From assembly GCA_027605045.1 (NCBI GenBank), contig JAQFWX010000117.1:1-64000 (forward strand): DNA of 64,000 nt. The letters are read 5' to 3'. This DNA comes from Phallus indusiatus. Lineage: Eukaryota; Basidiomycota; Agaricomycetes; Phallales; Phallaceae. Below, one piece after another: positions 12,046 through 23,179 of this stretch; position 1 is the stretch's first letter; each line of letters starts with the position of its first letter. A model generated the notes under the pieces. That model worked only from the letters and a program-made list of their open reading frames with translations, was not told the DNA's origin and ran no database searches. Made by a program: the position numbers and the translations under genes.

Positions 12046-12756
12046 TGTAAGTTGAACAGCTGAATGGTGTAGTAACGAATCTGGTTATCCAAGAAAAACC
12101 GATAGATCTTCTTTGAATTCGTAAATCTTAAAGAAACCGGGATGCGCAACTTGAACTCGAGCTAATGGCAGTAAAAGAGGAGCTTAGAACTAGCTTCATC
12201 TTCGTAACATATATCTATTCTGTCATGATGAAATTTGGAAGAACCCGTGACGATGCCGGAAATGAATCTTGCGGTCCGTTTATTCCGCCGTACATCTTAC
12301 ATATGGAGGCATTGGACCCAAGTTCATATCATTCAGCCAGACTCGGAAGTTGGAATTCTTGTTTGTGGCACTCCCCATGCCGTATACGTGCGTAGGTGTT
12401 GGGGCTGGTTTGAAGAAGCTGCACCGATAACCAGCGTATCACATGGTTCCAAGGTCGGGTGAGACTTTAGCATCAAGAACTAGAAGCAATCATGCAAACA
12501 CCCGAGTTTTCTGCCGTGTTGCATGCCAGTGAGGCGCCAGATCAATAGAATCGTGTCTTTAAGATATGCATCATATTAACGGTACCTCCAAGACTGATAT
12601 AAAGTATGCGTCCAGATCATTTCTTAACTACTCCAAACTCTGTGTCCCTCGTCGGTAATTAATTCAAGCCATGGTTCTGTGGCTGTTCCGAAGCCTAATC
12701 GCAAGATGGTTGCGGGAGGAACGCGTCCATGCGTGCCTGAAGCCCAAGGGACCTGT
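12046..12756. other. Intergenic DNA between the transporter and the beta-helix gene
   Basis: About 710 bp between two genes on the same strand; it should hold the transporter promoter and the 3' end of the beta-helix gene. The short open frames here have no recognisable content. Nothing else is seen. Confidence 0.5.
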
Positions 12757-15180
12757 TTATTTGAATAAATCACCTATTTGTAAAGCGTCTAAGAATACTG
12801 GCAGAAAGGTATTTAATGAAAAAACGCCACGTACAAGATTTCCGTCGCCTTGAAAATGCATCGACGCGTCCGTTCTCCTATCGGTGGGAGGCTTGGGCGT
12901 ATGCCAAACCACCTCCCAGTCCCATTCGTGTTCTCGTTCCTTCTCAGGCCAAACTAATGGAAGGGTCGGAAGAGGAGCGTTGGGTCTTTTGCTTTGCAAC
13001 ACTACGAACTGGCAATAGGGACTGAGGGTATAAAGGATAGTCCTGTCGTTATATGACCGCGCAACGATCTGGCCGAGGAGGAAACTTTTGTTTTGGGAGA
13101 AAATATAAGCGGACGCGAAGAGAAGGCTGTGCAAAGGGGGCTTCGTGATGGTTAGGTATGGATTGAGGCTGGATATGGTGAATGAGCCGCCGTCAACATT
13201 TGAATGAATGTATGGCGTGAAATCATCGACATGTCCTTGAGGAGAACCAATGAAGAGTTTGCCCGCTTCGGAGTAATGCAGATATTGCTCCGGTATCCCT
13301 GGCTGTCTTGACCTAGCTTCCCATAGAATAAGTCCGTTCCCGTCTGATCGCCGTTGACGAATTCGGATGTGATTGTCCTGATCGAATGACAGTGTTATGT
13401 CGGCTACATGTGTGGACTGTCCACTGTTTAAAACGAATTGACCTGGTCTGTAGCTTCGGACACGAGTAACACCAGGCTCGATTGCGATTAAAGCAGCGAT
13501 GCGTCCTATCTGACCCATGAAATCAGATTGCAAGACAACCTTTCCTCGATACGCATCCGGGTCATTAACGAAATAAGAGTTTGAAGGAATGAAAACGGTT
13601 GTAAGAGGGTTACCGTCGTATATGAAAGCTCCTGGAGGTGCGTTTGGCGTAGGAAGAGATTTGGTAAGGTCCCCTGTGTACGGTACGTGACCCAAACTAA
13701 CATTGCCGACGCAAATCCAGTCGCGAACGTTAGATGCAACTGGAAAGCCATAACCAAAACTTCCGAATTGACCATTGATAGCTTGCGAGTCAATAAGGTT
13801 GTACATGACAACAGCGCCATAGTTGACTTTTTCAGGCGGGTTTTGTTTCCACCACACAGAAGGTCCTTGACCGATACCGGTTTTGAAGTAGCCAGATGGC
13901 CCGCGAGCGATTAAAGTGTTATGAACAACTTGCGTACCCGAGTAATTGCCTTGGTCTGCTCGCAAACTTGTATTAGCAACATGTTTTTGGTTCACATGGT
14001 TCGCAATCAGTGGGTCTTACCAGCAAAGTCTACCATGTTTATACCGCCAAGTGTCACGCTGTTTTGGCTGATGATTGTATTGGATATCACTAATGTCCCA
14101 GGTGCGCCAAACACAACTTTCGGTCAAATAAAGAAATAAACAGAAACTTTAGCACTTGAAAGCAGTGAGGTCGTGGGATATATACCTATTGCACCATCCG
14201 TTGCATCTATAATTTCATTGCCGGCGACAAGGCCATGAGAGCCCGCAAACGATATCTATGAATTTGTTTTGGAATGAAATTAACTTTTGCTGGCTGTATT
14301 TTTGCACGTACACCATCTGCCCATTCTCCTCCTTTTGTTTCTGAGCCAATTCCGGCAGGTCCAATTTTGTTGTTGGTGATCCGAACATTATGACTTCCTT
14401 GGAAAGCTTGTACGCATGACCTAGGTCGCTCAGTTAGTACGAAATTTAAAAATATAGATAACACTGCAAAGTGAGTTTACCAGTGCCTAGGATGACGGAG
14501 AATACATCGATCAATGACCTGGAAACGATGTTAGAGGTATTAGGTGGAATGGTATTAGTTGATTATACGTCTACCTGGTTATACGCCTTTTGTCCAAATC
14601 TGCATACAAAGTCAGCGATAATGGGTCGATAGTTTTGAATACTTTCATAAACGAACTGTAGCATAACTCCACACTTGGGTTCATAACTGTACTTCTGTCT
14701 TCCGCCGTCAACCACAACGTTCCGTAATTTAGTACCAGTGATAGCCCAAGCATTCACAATAAAGGGGTAGCAGTCCTCCCCTGCCTCTAATAAAGCCATT
14801 TGACTTTCTTCAACGGGATAACCCCAGGTAGCCAATTCTTGGTTTTCGTGCAATTTGATTGGCTGGTTTATGGTCCATTTCGATGACGGGGGGAGATATA
14901 CGATTGAGGAGGGACCCATATCATCCAGCACGCTTTGCAGAGTCTCAGAGGTAAAAGGACCATTGTTACATATTGTATGGCGCCCTACGGGATACATCAG
15001 GAGCTCCGGTGTAGGCCACTGGCCAGGCGGATAAAGTGCTCCTGCTTGTGGCCATCTGTAATGATCGAACAAGGGAGAAACGCTGTTATCTTTCGATGAA
15101 AGCAACGGATTAACAGGAAGAGAATAGGGACCCGGAGGCTTTGTCGATCTAGGCGGAATGGGTGGGCGAGAGTAGTCCAT
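12757..15180 (-). CDS. Right-handed beta-helix protein with lectin-like C-terminus
   Basis: A protein of roughly 700 residues with a pectin-lyase-like parallel beta-helix. Exon 1 (15180 to about 14580) reads MDYSRPPIPPRSTKPPG, then a typical N-terminal cap (ITGTKLRNVVVDGG). Following short exons give the helix rungs: VQAFQGSHNVRITNNKIG, then ISFAGSHGLVAGNEIID, then LVISNTIISQNSVTLGG. The long last exon (from about 13970) gives QVVHNTLIARGPSG and, after about residue 450, a region with repeated lectin-like strands: SDGNGLILWEARS, LHYSEAGKLFIG, EVVWHTP and HFQGDGNLV. These resemble bulb-type mannose-binding lectin repeats (QxDxNxVxY), but the match is partial. I see no lyase or galacturonase catalytic motif, so enzyme activity is not claimed. 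No signal peptide is visible at this start, although family members are usually secreted; an upstream first exon may be missing. The exact C-terminus is uncertain (possible 33 bp intron at 12798-12830). Confidence 0.72.
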
Positions 15181-17532
15181 TCGTGAAGCGCGTCGTCGTC
15201 AGTGATATCACTGTAGGTCCGACTGGGTCTGCGAGCCACACTTGGCACAGCCTCATTTGATTATAAAAATGCTGATTGGTGGAGTTGTCGTCTCCCAAGG
15301 TGAAATCACTCAGTCTGAATTGTGATTGAAATTAATGGTGCTATGGTCCTCAGAATATTATCATTTGAAACTCACCGTGAGCGGCGCGAACCCGGACTCG
15401 GAAGCCCGAGCTCCACTTCAACGAGTGAGGCCTGTAAAAAGCATCTGATCTCCTACTTCAAATCGCGGCAGTTCCTTCCCAATACCATCCAAAGGTACAT
15501 GACGGGATTCAACAGTGATTTGACTATGTGCTGGCGTTCAGAGGAACTTTAGTCTTCCATACTTGATCCAATCGACCCCCCTAATTCAAGTTCAGGTTCG
15601 ATCTGTCATAATTCGCCTGAAAACATCTGTCTTTAATTCCTCCTTTGCTTGCCCATTATATTATACTTTTCTCCTTGGCAAAGACTGGGGTTGTTTCGCC
15701 AAACTGTGATTGCTTATTTCAGAACTTGAATTGTTCTCGGGAGTCCCTTATCCTTCTCGTAACTCGTTCTCGCGATGGCTTTCGGCGAACTACACCCACG
15801 TGAATCTCATATAATGTCCTCGTGCTCGTAAATGGAATCAATAATTCTCCTGACCTAATAGGATAAAAGACTGAAGACTTGAAGCTTTATAACGTTGACG
15901 GAACCTATTTTTTTGATGAACGCGCAAACTGATAACTAGGATCTTGATTCGAGTGGCCCAGAAGGTCATACCGAACTCGGAAGCTTAAGGAGCAATGTAT
16001 TGGACTTGTGTACTATTTAATAGGAGTCGCGCATCTCAAGGACTAGGAGGGAAATAATAAGACAGGTGCCAAAGAACAACGGATGGAAGCAGAGCTGCGT
16101 GTTTCCCAGTGAAGCCCGCTCAGAACCGTCAAAATCGGCTCCTTACCATGTATATTCTGGTTGTTTCTCGCCTAGGTTTGTTTACCAGACTGTCATGGAA
16201 GTTATAACTCAATTCTTGAGTGAGTGATCGTTTAATCCAAATAAGATTGGCGCATTCGCGAAAGTTCACGTTTTCAGAAGTATCTAATTCTATATCCCAA
16301 ATTTTTATTTATGTAATGTGCAAATTCAATAGGCATATTTCGGCGTTGTCTTGAAAAGTGGTGAATTAAAATTTTGTCGCCAGCATCATTAATCTGGGGG
16401 TAATTCATGTTGGCTTTACTCGTTCTCATTAAAATCTGAAGGTTTCGATAATATTCCAAAGCAACTCCTCCTATACTTCATGTGAGGTTGTCCTGCTTAC
16501 TGACTTTCTTAAATCAATTCCGGTGATCGGTAGTCAGATATCCCAGCAAACGAACGAGGTTATTAACTTAGCAATTACGTGAGGCCAGCTGGCCAAAAGG
16601 TTTCGCCGATACATATATATAACCTTGTCTTCCTTCTTCTATAGCAAACATCTATGCCGGGAAAATTCTAGAAGAGACTCGAGGCTAATTTCTTGTTTTA
16701 AAGGTGTTTGTATGTGAGTTATGATGCTGTTAGTCCGGGATGAGGCTCGACTGCATGGATAACGATATTTATGCGCTTGACCTTTCTTTTCCTGTCGCTA
16801 ATCCAGGTTTGTTTTGGAGCAAGAGTCGAGTACTCATGTAGCGATAACGCTATGACCTCTTCCTCTGTCATAGTGTCTTCTTTATGTCGTAAAAAGTGCC
16901 TGGTCAGATTTAGAAGATTGTGATGATTCGGTCGCCTCTGCCTATTTTTTCTCGTTTCAGAATGTTGCGACGGGTTTTAATATTTTAGCCCTTTAAGCCT
17001 TGCGACACATGATCATTTGGACGAATCAATCGAAGTCACCGCTGAACGTTAACTTTAAAGACGAAGCCGATGGGTGACTACTTGGCATGTAGTAGATACT
17101 TGTGGAGCACCTTACGACCACCATCAGTCTAGACTCAAGTCAATAAAAATCGCTGATCTTCAATTTCCCCCGGTCCATGCGAAACGAAACTTTAAGTGAA
17201 ACTGGCGAGTTCATGCACATGAAAAAAAAACAAAATGAGGAGCAAATGGAGAAAGGCTGTACATATAATACATACTTATTATTATTGGTAGTCCACCATT
17301 CCAATTTTGAGCATCAACATCAAGAAGGCTTAGAAACTGCGGTCTAGAAAGGAAGGTTAGGAGCTTAGCGCTTTAGCGCTGGGTGCGGTAGAAGTGTTTC
17401 CAACGTAATTGACGCGAATTAGGTCACGTGCCTTTCCTTACACAGAATATTACTATTTTACTATTAGCCCCTGGGAGGAGCAACCAGCCAGTGCTCATCA
17501 CGCTGCGTTGTCAATAACGAGAAGCGGGGAAC
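15181..17532. other. 2.35 kb divergent intergenic region upstream of phytochrome
   Basis: Long intergenic stretch between the beta-helix gene (leftward) and the phytochrome gene (rightward). No supported exon: open frames are short and lack recognisable protein content. It includes a TATATATAA-type sequence at about 16613 and several AT-rich blocks. A GTCACGTGCC E-box (CACGTG core) lies at about 17424-17429, 100 bp before the phytochrome ATG. The long promoter contrasts with the 69-141 bp promoters elsewhere and fits a regulated gene. Confidence 0.55.
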
Positions 17533-20500
17533 ATGCCCAAACATGAAGAAGACAACAATTTCATCGTTTCTGCTGCTTCGTCAAGTAATTTGTACGTTTA
17601 CCCCGTGCGCTCGCTCCTGACCGGGATTCACGCTCCAATGGCCACTCCTGCAGACAGCACAAAACTCGACGATGATGCCAACCTCCAGAAAGCTCCACAA
17701 AGACGCCCTAACACTTTACAAGATCATCGTCAAGGCGGTGAAGTAACAGTTGAAATTAGCGACGCCAGCTACAAGGGGAAGATTCCAGTGAATTTCCGTG
17801 ACTTCCCAGGAGAGAATGACAGCCGGCTTTCTTTTGCAACAAACCCATTACAGAATTGCAACGCATCAGCCCTTGATCCGCCGTCCTCAAAGATTATAGA
17901 AGGGCCCACAGGAGAACCAGTCCCTTATATACCGGACAAATCAGATTCTGACTTTCCTGTGCGCCCTGAACCCATCTCTGCCGTTGCTGCTGTCGCTATG
18001 GCAGATAGTGGTTATCCTACCTCGGACACGGAATCTTCACGATCTAGTATTGTCAATTCCGGCCTCGTCCATCTTGCTCCAATCCGGTCTGAAGACATCA
18101 ACAACAACGCCAGTATGCTGCGTGCTGCCAGTAGCTCCCGGGGATATGGTCACGGAAGTACGGATGGCTCTTTGTCGTCCAACTCTCGTGTTGTTGCGGA
18201 GAGTGTCCCCTCAGCTCCTTCGAGTTCGCTGGGTGACTCAGGTCGTCGCGGCCCATCGTCTAGTGTACCGTCGAGCGATAGCGAAGACGCACCCTTGATA
18301 ACCTACCGGTTTCAACATGTTCAGTTAGATGGTGGAGAACATCATGTCATCGTTGGCCGAGAAGGAAAATTGAGCTGTTGCGAAGACGAGGTTCGTTTCT
18401 CTCTTTTTTTTCTTCTTTCGCGCTGGGCTGATTTTCATACCCTTCAAGCCTATTCGTGTCCCTGGCGCCGTTCAAGGATTCGGCGTGCTCATAGCGATCG
18501 AAGAAGATGATGATCTGCTCGTCGTACATCAAGTTTCAGAGGTACGGATAATCGTTTTCTTCTTCACGTCCAACAAGATGAGCGACACCCCATTTTCGTT
18601 AAGAATTCAACAGAATTGTTAGGACTATCGCCACGATATCTCTTCTCTCTCGAGTGCTTTACCGAAACATTACCCGATTCCCAAGCCGATATCCTATGGG
18701 ATAATGTTCAGTTTCTTGTCGATCAAGGTTCCGACGCAACAGATGCTCCCGAAGGACCTCAGGTGTTTCTGCTCAACGGCTATGGCGAACCCGGTTCTGC
18801 TGCTGCAGCAGGAGGCTCGTCACATCCTGAAGCACGCCGACTTTGGACCTGCTGGTGTGCAGTACATCGATCACCGTCGGGTCCTATCATCCTCGAATTT
18901 GAATTAGAAAGGGATATATATAACCCTCTATATCCTCTTCCTACATCAGACAGTGCTTCCTCTGGAGGCTCTTCACGCGGTTCACGCGAAACTAGCGATC
19001 CCGGCTCCAGCACACTAAGTGGTAATAGTGATGATAAGACCGTGGGACCTCCTTCAGCCATGTTAACACCAAATGTGAGGGAGGACGGCGACGACGACGA
19101 CGATGGTGATATGCTTTCTCATCAAGGACTTCAGGGTGAAGAAAACTGGTTTCCTCGTCGCGAGGATATCCTGGAAAGCACTACAAGCTTTTCCAAACCG
19201 CTACGTGCTTTAGAGCGAATGCGGAGGGTACGAGGAAGTGACACTAATCATGGTCAAGTTAATCGGCGAAGAGCTGCTAGAAATGTTGGTATAGGCACGA
19301 TGGATGTCTTCAGCGTTCTCGCTCAGGTCAACGATCAACTGGCCAGTGCCACAGACCTTGACATGTTCCTCAAGATCGTCGTCGGTGTTATTAAAGATTT
19401 GTGCCAGTTTCACCGCGTGCTTGTCTACCAGTTTGATGAGTCATGGAACGGGTTGGTCGTCGCAGAGCTTGTTGATTGGGCCCATACACATGATTTGTAT
19501 AAGAATTTACATTTTCCTGCTAGTGATATTCCTGCTCAGGTGCGTCAGATTTTTACACATATAGTGTAGCAACTAGAAGCTGATTGTTCTTTAGGCCCGC
19601 GAATTATATCTACTAAGTATGCGACTCCCTGTCTCGTTCCGGGGCAACTTGCTTATTACTGCTTTACAGACAAAGTCCGGCTATTATACGATCGTTCTCA
19701 ACACACGGCTCGTCTGGTAGTACGCTCGAAAAAAGATCTTGAATACCCCTTAGTGAATGCGTTCGCCTGATAACCTGTTTCTCAAGTACTGATTCCATAT
19801 TCCAAGGATATGACCCATGCATATTTGCGGGCGATGAGCCCAATTCATATTAAATGTTGGTTTCGGCCAAAGCATTTTTGTCGACGTCTAATGCATTTTC
19901 AGATTTGGCAAATATGGGAGTCCGAGCCTCGATGTCTATTGTACGTCTGCGCAGCCTTTCTCAAGTTGACTCGTTTTATGACGTTCCCCCCATTTTTTAG
20001 TCCATCGTAGCTTTCGGATCCCTCTGGGGTTTGATAGCCTGTCATTCCGTGCGTATTTATTTTTTGAATCCGAGAAAGAAATACGAACTTTTTTCAGTAC
20101 GGAGAATACGGGATGCGTGTATCTTTCCCCGTTCGGCAAATGCTGAGACTGCTTAGCGATGCGATATCCCGTAATGTCGAAAGATTATGCTATGCGCAAA
20201 GATTACATACACGCAAGCTCGTAAGTGATGTTTTCTTTATAACTTTGAAATAATTCCCTAAATTTCAGAATAGATTAGCACGTTACCCAGTGATGCACAT
20301 CCAACGGGCTATATCATCTCAAACGCAGAGGACCTTTTGTCTTTGTTTGACGCTGATTATGGAGTGCTAGTTGTTGGAGAGGGTGCTAAAATTTTAGGCC
20401 CAAACTTACATGGTACGTTTTTTTCGTGAAGAAATGAACTTGATAGTAACTTCTAACGCTTGTCCGGTTCGACAGGGCAAGAGATTCTAATTTTAGCGGA

Positions 20501-23013
20501 GTATCTTCGGCTCAAACAGTTTGAGTGAGTCCAGTTCTATCCAAACTCTCGACGGGGTGACGTTACTTAGCACAAATCCCGCAGAATGCTGCAAGTATCT
20601 CAAGCGGTCACAATTGACTTCCCCGATCTTACCTTACCCACCGGTCTTGAAGTTATTGCTGGTTTACTATATGTACCGCTATCTAGCGGTGGGAAAGACT
20701 TTATAGCTTTACTCCGCAAGGGTCAAATGAGAGATGTACATTGGGCTGGAAGACCGTATAAGGCAGGTGGATTTATCTGTGTGTGGATGCATTACTGAGT
20801 CTTTGAATAGGATGGGATTGGTGCAGGCGCTGTCCTTGAACCTAGACAGTCTTTCAAAGTAAATTCAATTTTCGTCTGTTTCACCATCAGCTTCGTCGCT
20901 CAATAAACGTCATCATTGTAGATGTGGTCGGAAAGAGTAGTCGGTCGATGTCGGTCTTGGACAGACGAGCAACTAGAGACAGCCGGTGTTCTTGCTTTAG
21001 TCTATGGCAAAGTAAGGCAGAGGCTGTGATGACTGGACGTTCCCCCTCCCTGATGAATTGTGTCTCTAGTTCATCGAAGTCTGGAGACAAAAGGAGTCGG
21101 CTCTTCAGTCAACCCCGCTAACCAATCTATTGCTTTCGAATGCAAGCCACGAAGGTGCGGCAGATTGCTTTCTTTCGTTCATTTCTTTTATTAAGTCGCC
21201 CTAAATAGTTCGAACACCACTGAATCATATTATAAAGTGAGGATCGTTTTTAAATCGTCAGCATATTAGATTATACTCAACCTACTAGTTACCTCGAGCT
21301 CGCCCTTAATGGTCCTTTGGACAGCGAAACACGAGAGAATTTACTGCGTTCTCATACTGCATCCAAGGTACCGTGTTTTTCCTCTTTTTACTACTGAATA
21401 TCTTGTTGATACCCTATCTCAGAGCTTGTTATTCACGATCAACGACCTGCTGGATTTGACAAGGTTAGAGAGTGGCGGAGAGACCTCCTTCAATGAACCA
21501 TTCGATCTGCACGCATCTATAGACGAAGCTGTGCATTTATATAGGTAAAGAGACACGTTAGATTTTGTGCTTATCAGGTTTTTAACATCCTCTGCTAAAG
21601 GATTGAAGCCGGTCGAAGAGGTTTAACGTTCCAAGTGTCAACCGTGACTAGTCCGAAATGTGTCATCGGCGACGCGAAGAAAATCCGCACGGTTCTAGGT
21701 AACCTGGTGGCTAATGCTCGTAAGGGGTCAAGTCACCGCTTTTTCGTATATCCATCTGATCAGTTGTAGTCAAATACACGTCTAAGGGCAAAATAGCTGT
21801 AGAATGTCGGAGGTTTCCTGAGCCTCAGGGACTTCGCACACCACAACAGGTAGCTGTGGAATTCATCGTTTCTGATACTGGGTGCGGGATATCAGAAGCA
21901 AAGCTGGAAAGCATGTTCAGAGAGTTTGAGCAGGTGCAGCTTGACACCAGTTCCAAGACTTCCAACTCTCCAGGTCTTGGTAATTCGTTACCCTTCTTTC
22001 TTCGTTAAAGTCGTTTTTTGATGATGTTCTTTCTTAAAGGCCTTGGGTTGGCTGTTGTAGCTCGTATTATTGAACAATTGGGCGGGCAGCTTCGCGTTGA
22101 TTCAAAATCTAACGAAGGGTCGACGTTCTCATTCCTTATTCCATTTGGAACTCATAGTTCCTCTTCGGATAAAGACAGCTCCTTGATCAGTTTCGAGTCT
22201 GAATCACAAAAAGATTCTTCTACTTCGGTTAGTAGTCTATTTGTACTGACATGAATCCAATACGCTAACCCTAAATAAACAGATAACGTCACCTAATAAA
22301 GACTCCGTCACCAGTGTCAGATGGTCCACCGAAGCAAACGATAAACAGTCACGGGAACCAACCAAGGACCGGATATCCGAACTTCCTGAACTTAAAGTTC
22401 TCGTGGTGGATGTAAGATTGATTTCATTTCTTGTTTCAAGCCGGATTTAGGCGCTGACCTGAGCGCAATTAGGATGATTTGATTAATCGGACAATATTAT
22501 CAAAGCGATTACTTCTGAATGGGTACGAAGTTTTGAAGAGTAGTAATGGTAAAGAGGGGGTAGAAGTCGTTGAAGGGAACAGGTCGATTGATTGCATTTT
22601 GATGGATATCCAGTGAGCGGATTCTCTTTGCAATCATAACCTTTCAGCCAATCTAACCATTGGGTAATAGAATGCCTATATTGGATGGTTTCGAAGCAAC
22701 CAAACACATTAGGGCTTTGGAACGTCGCAAGCCATACGATATCCGGGCGTGCAGGAGGTCCGTGCAGTTGAATGGACGCATACCTATTTTCGCTGTTTCT
22801 GCATCGCTGATCGAACGTCAAAGACACGAGATGCTCGACCTCGGTTTCGATGGGTGGCTATTGAAGCCGATTGATTTCAAGCGATTGGGTGTAATCTTAC
22901 GCGGCATAACGGATGTTACTGAGCGAATGGCGTGTTTATATCACGTTGGTTGCAGCTGGGAAGCCGGAGGCTGGTTATCCGCACCGGAGTTACCTTCAAA
23001 ACACCATCGCTGA
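17533..23013 (+). CDS. Fungal phytochrome hybrid histidine kinase
   Basis: Red/far-red photoreceptor with PAS-GAF-PHY sensory module, histidine kinase and receiver domain; about 1,380 residues from about 24 exons. Exon 1 (17533-18390) encodes a Ser/Pro-rich extension of about 280 residues ending in CCEDE; the next exon gives [12 protein letters not shown]. Cys283 therefore sits in C-x-x-E-P-I, the biliverdin-attachment site of bacterial and fungal phytochromes. [46 protein letters not shown] and LIACHSYGEYGMR (conserved Asp and His present). PHY: the tongue motif EPRQSFKMWSERV. Kinase: SNASHEVRTPLN (phospho-acceptor His), N-box NLVANAVKYT, G1 DTGCGIS, G2 LGLGLAVV. Receiver: VLVVDDDLINR, ILMDIQMP (phospho-acceptor Asp), AVSAS, LLKPID. 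The tail WEAGGWL is typical of fungal phytochromes. All key residues are intact, so an active light-regulated kinase is expected. Regulation: an E-box and a 2.3 kb promoter lie upstream. Confidence 0.96.
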
Positions 23014-23179
23014 AATTTCTCTTCTTTTCTTATATCATAACTATATAATACCACCATTTATCACAACGCCTAGTACCTATAGCCATGGGATCTTTCTTGC
23101 ATACACGATCTTGTATATTTGCTTTTGATAGAGAAGAAGACAGACACGACGGGAATATTCGAGTACATTAATAATACAA

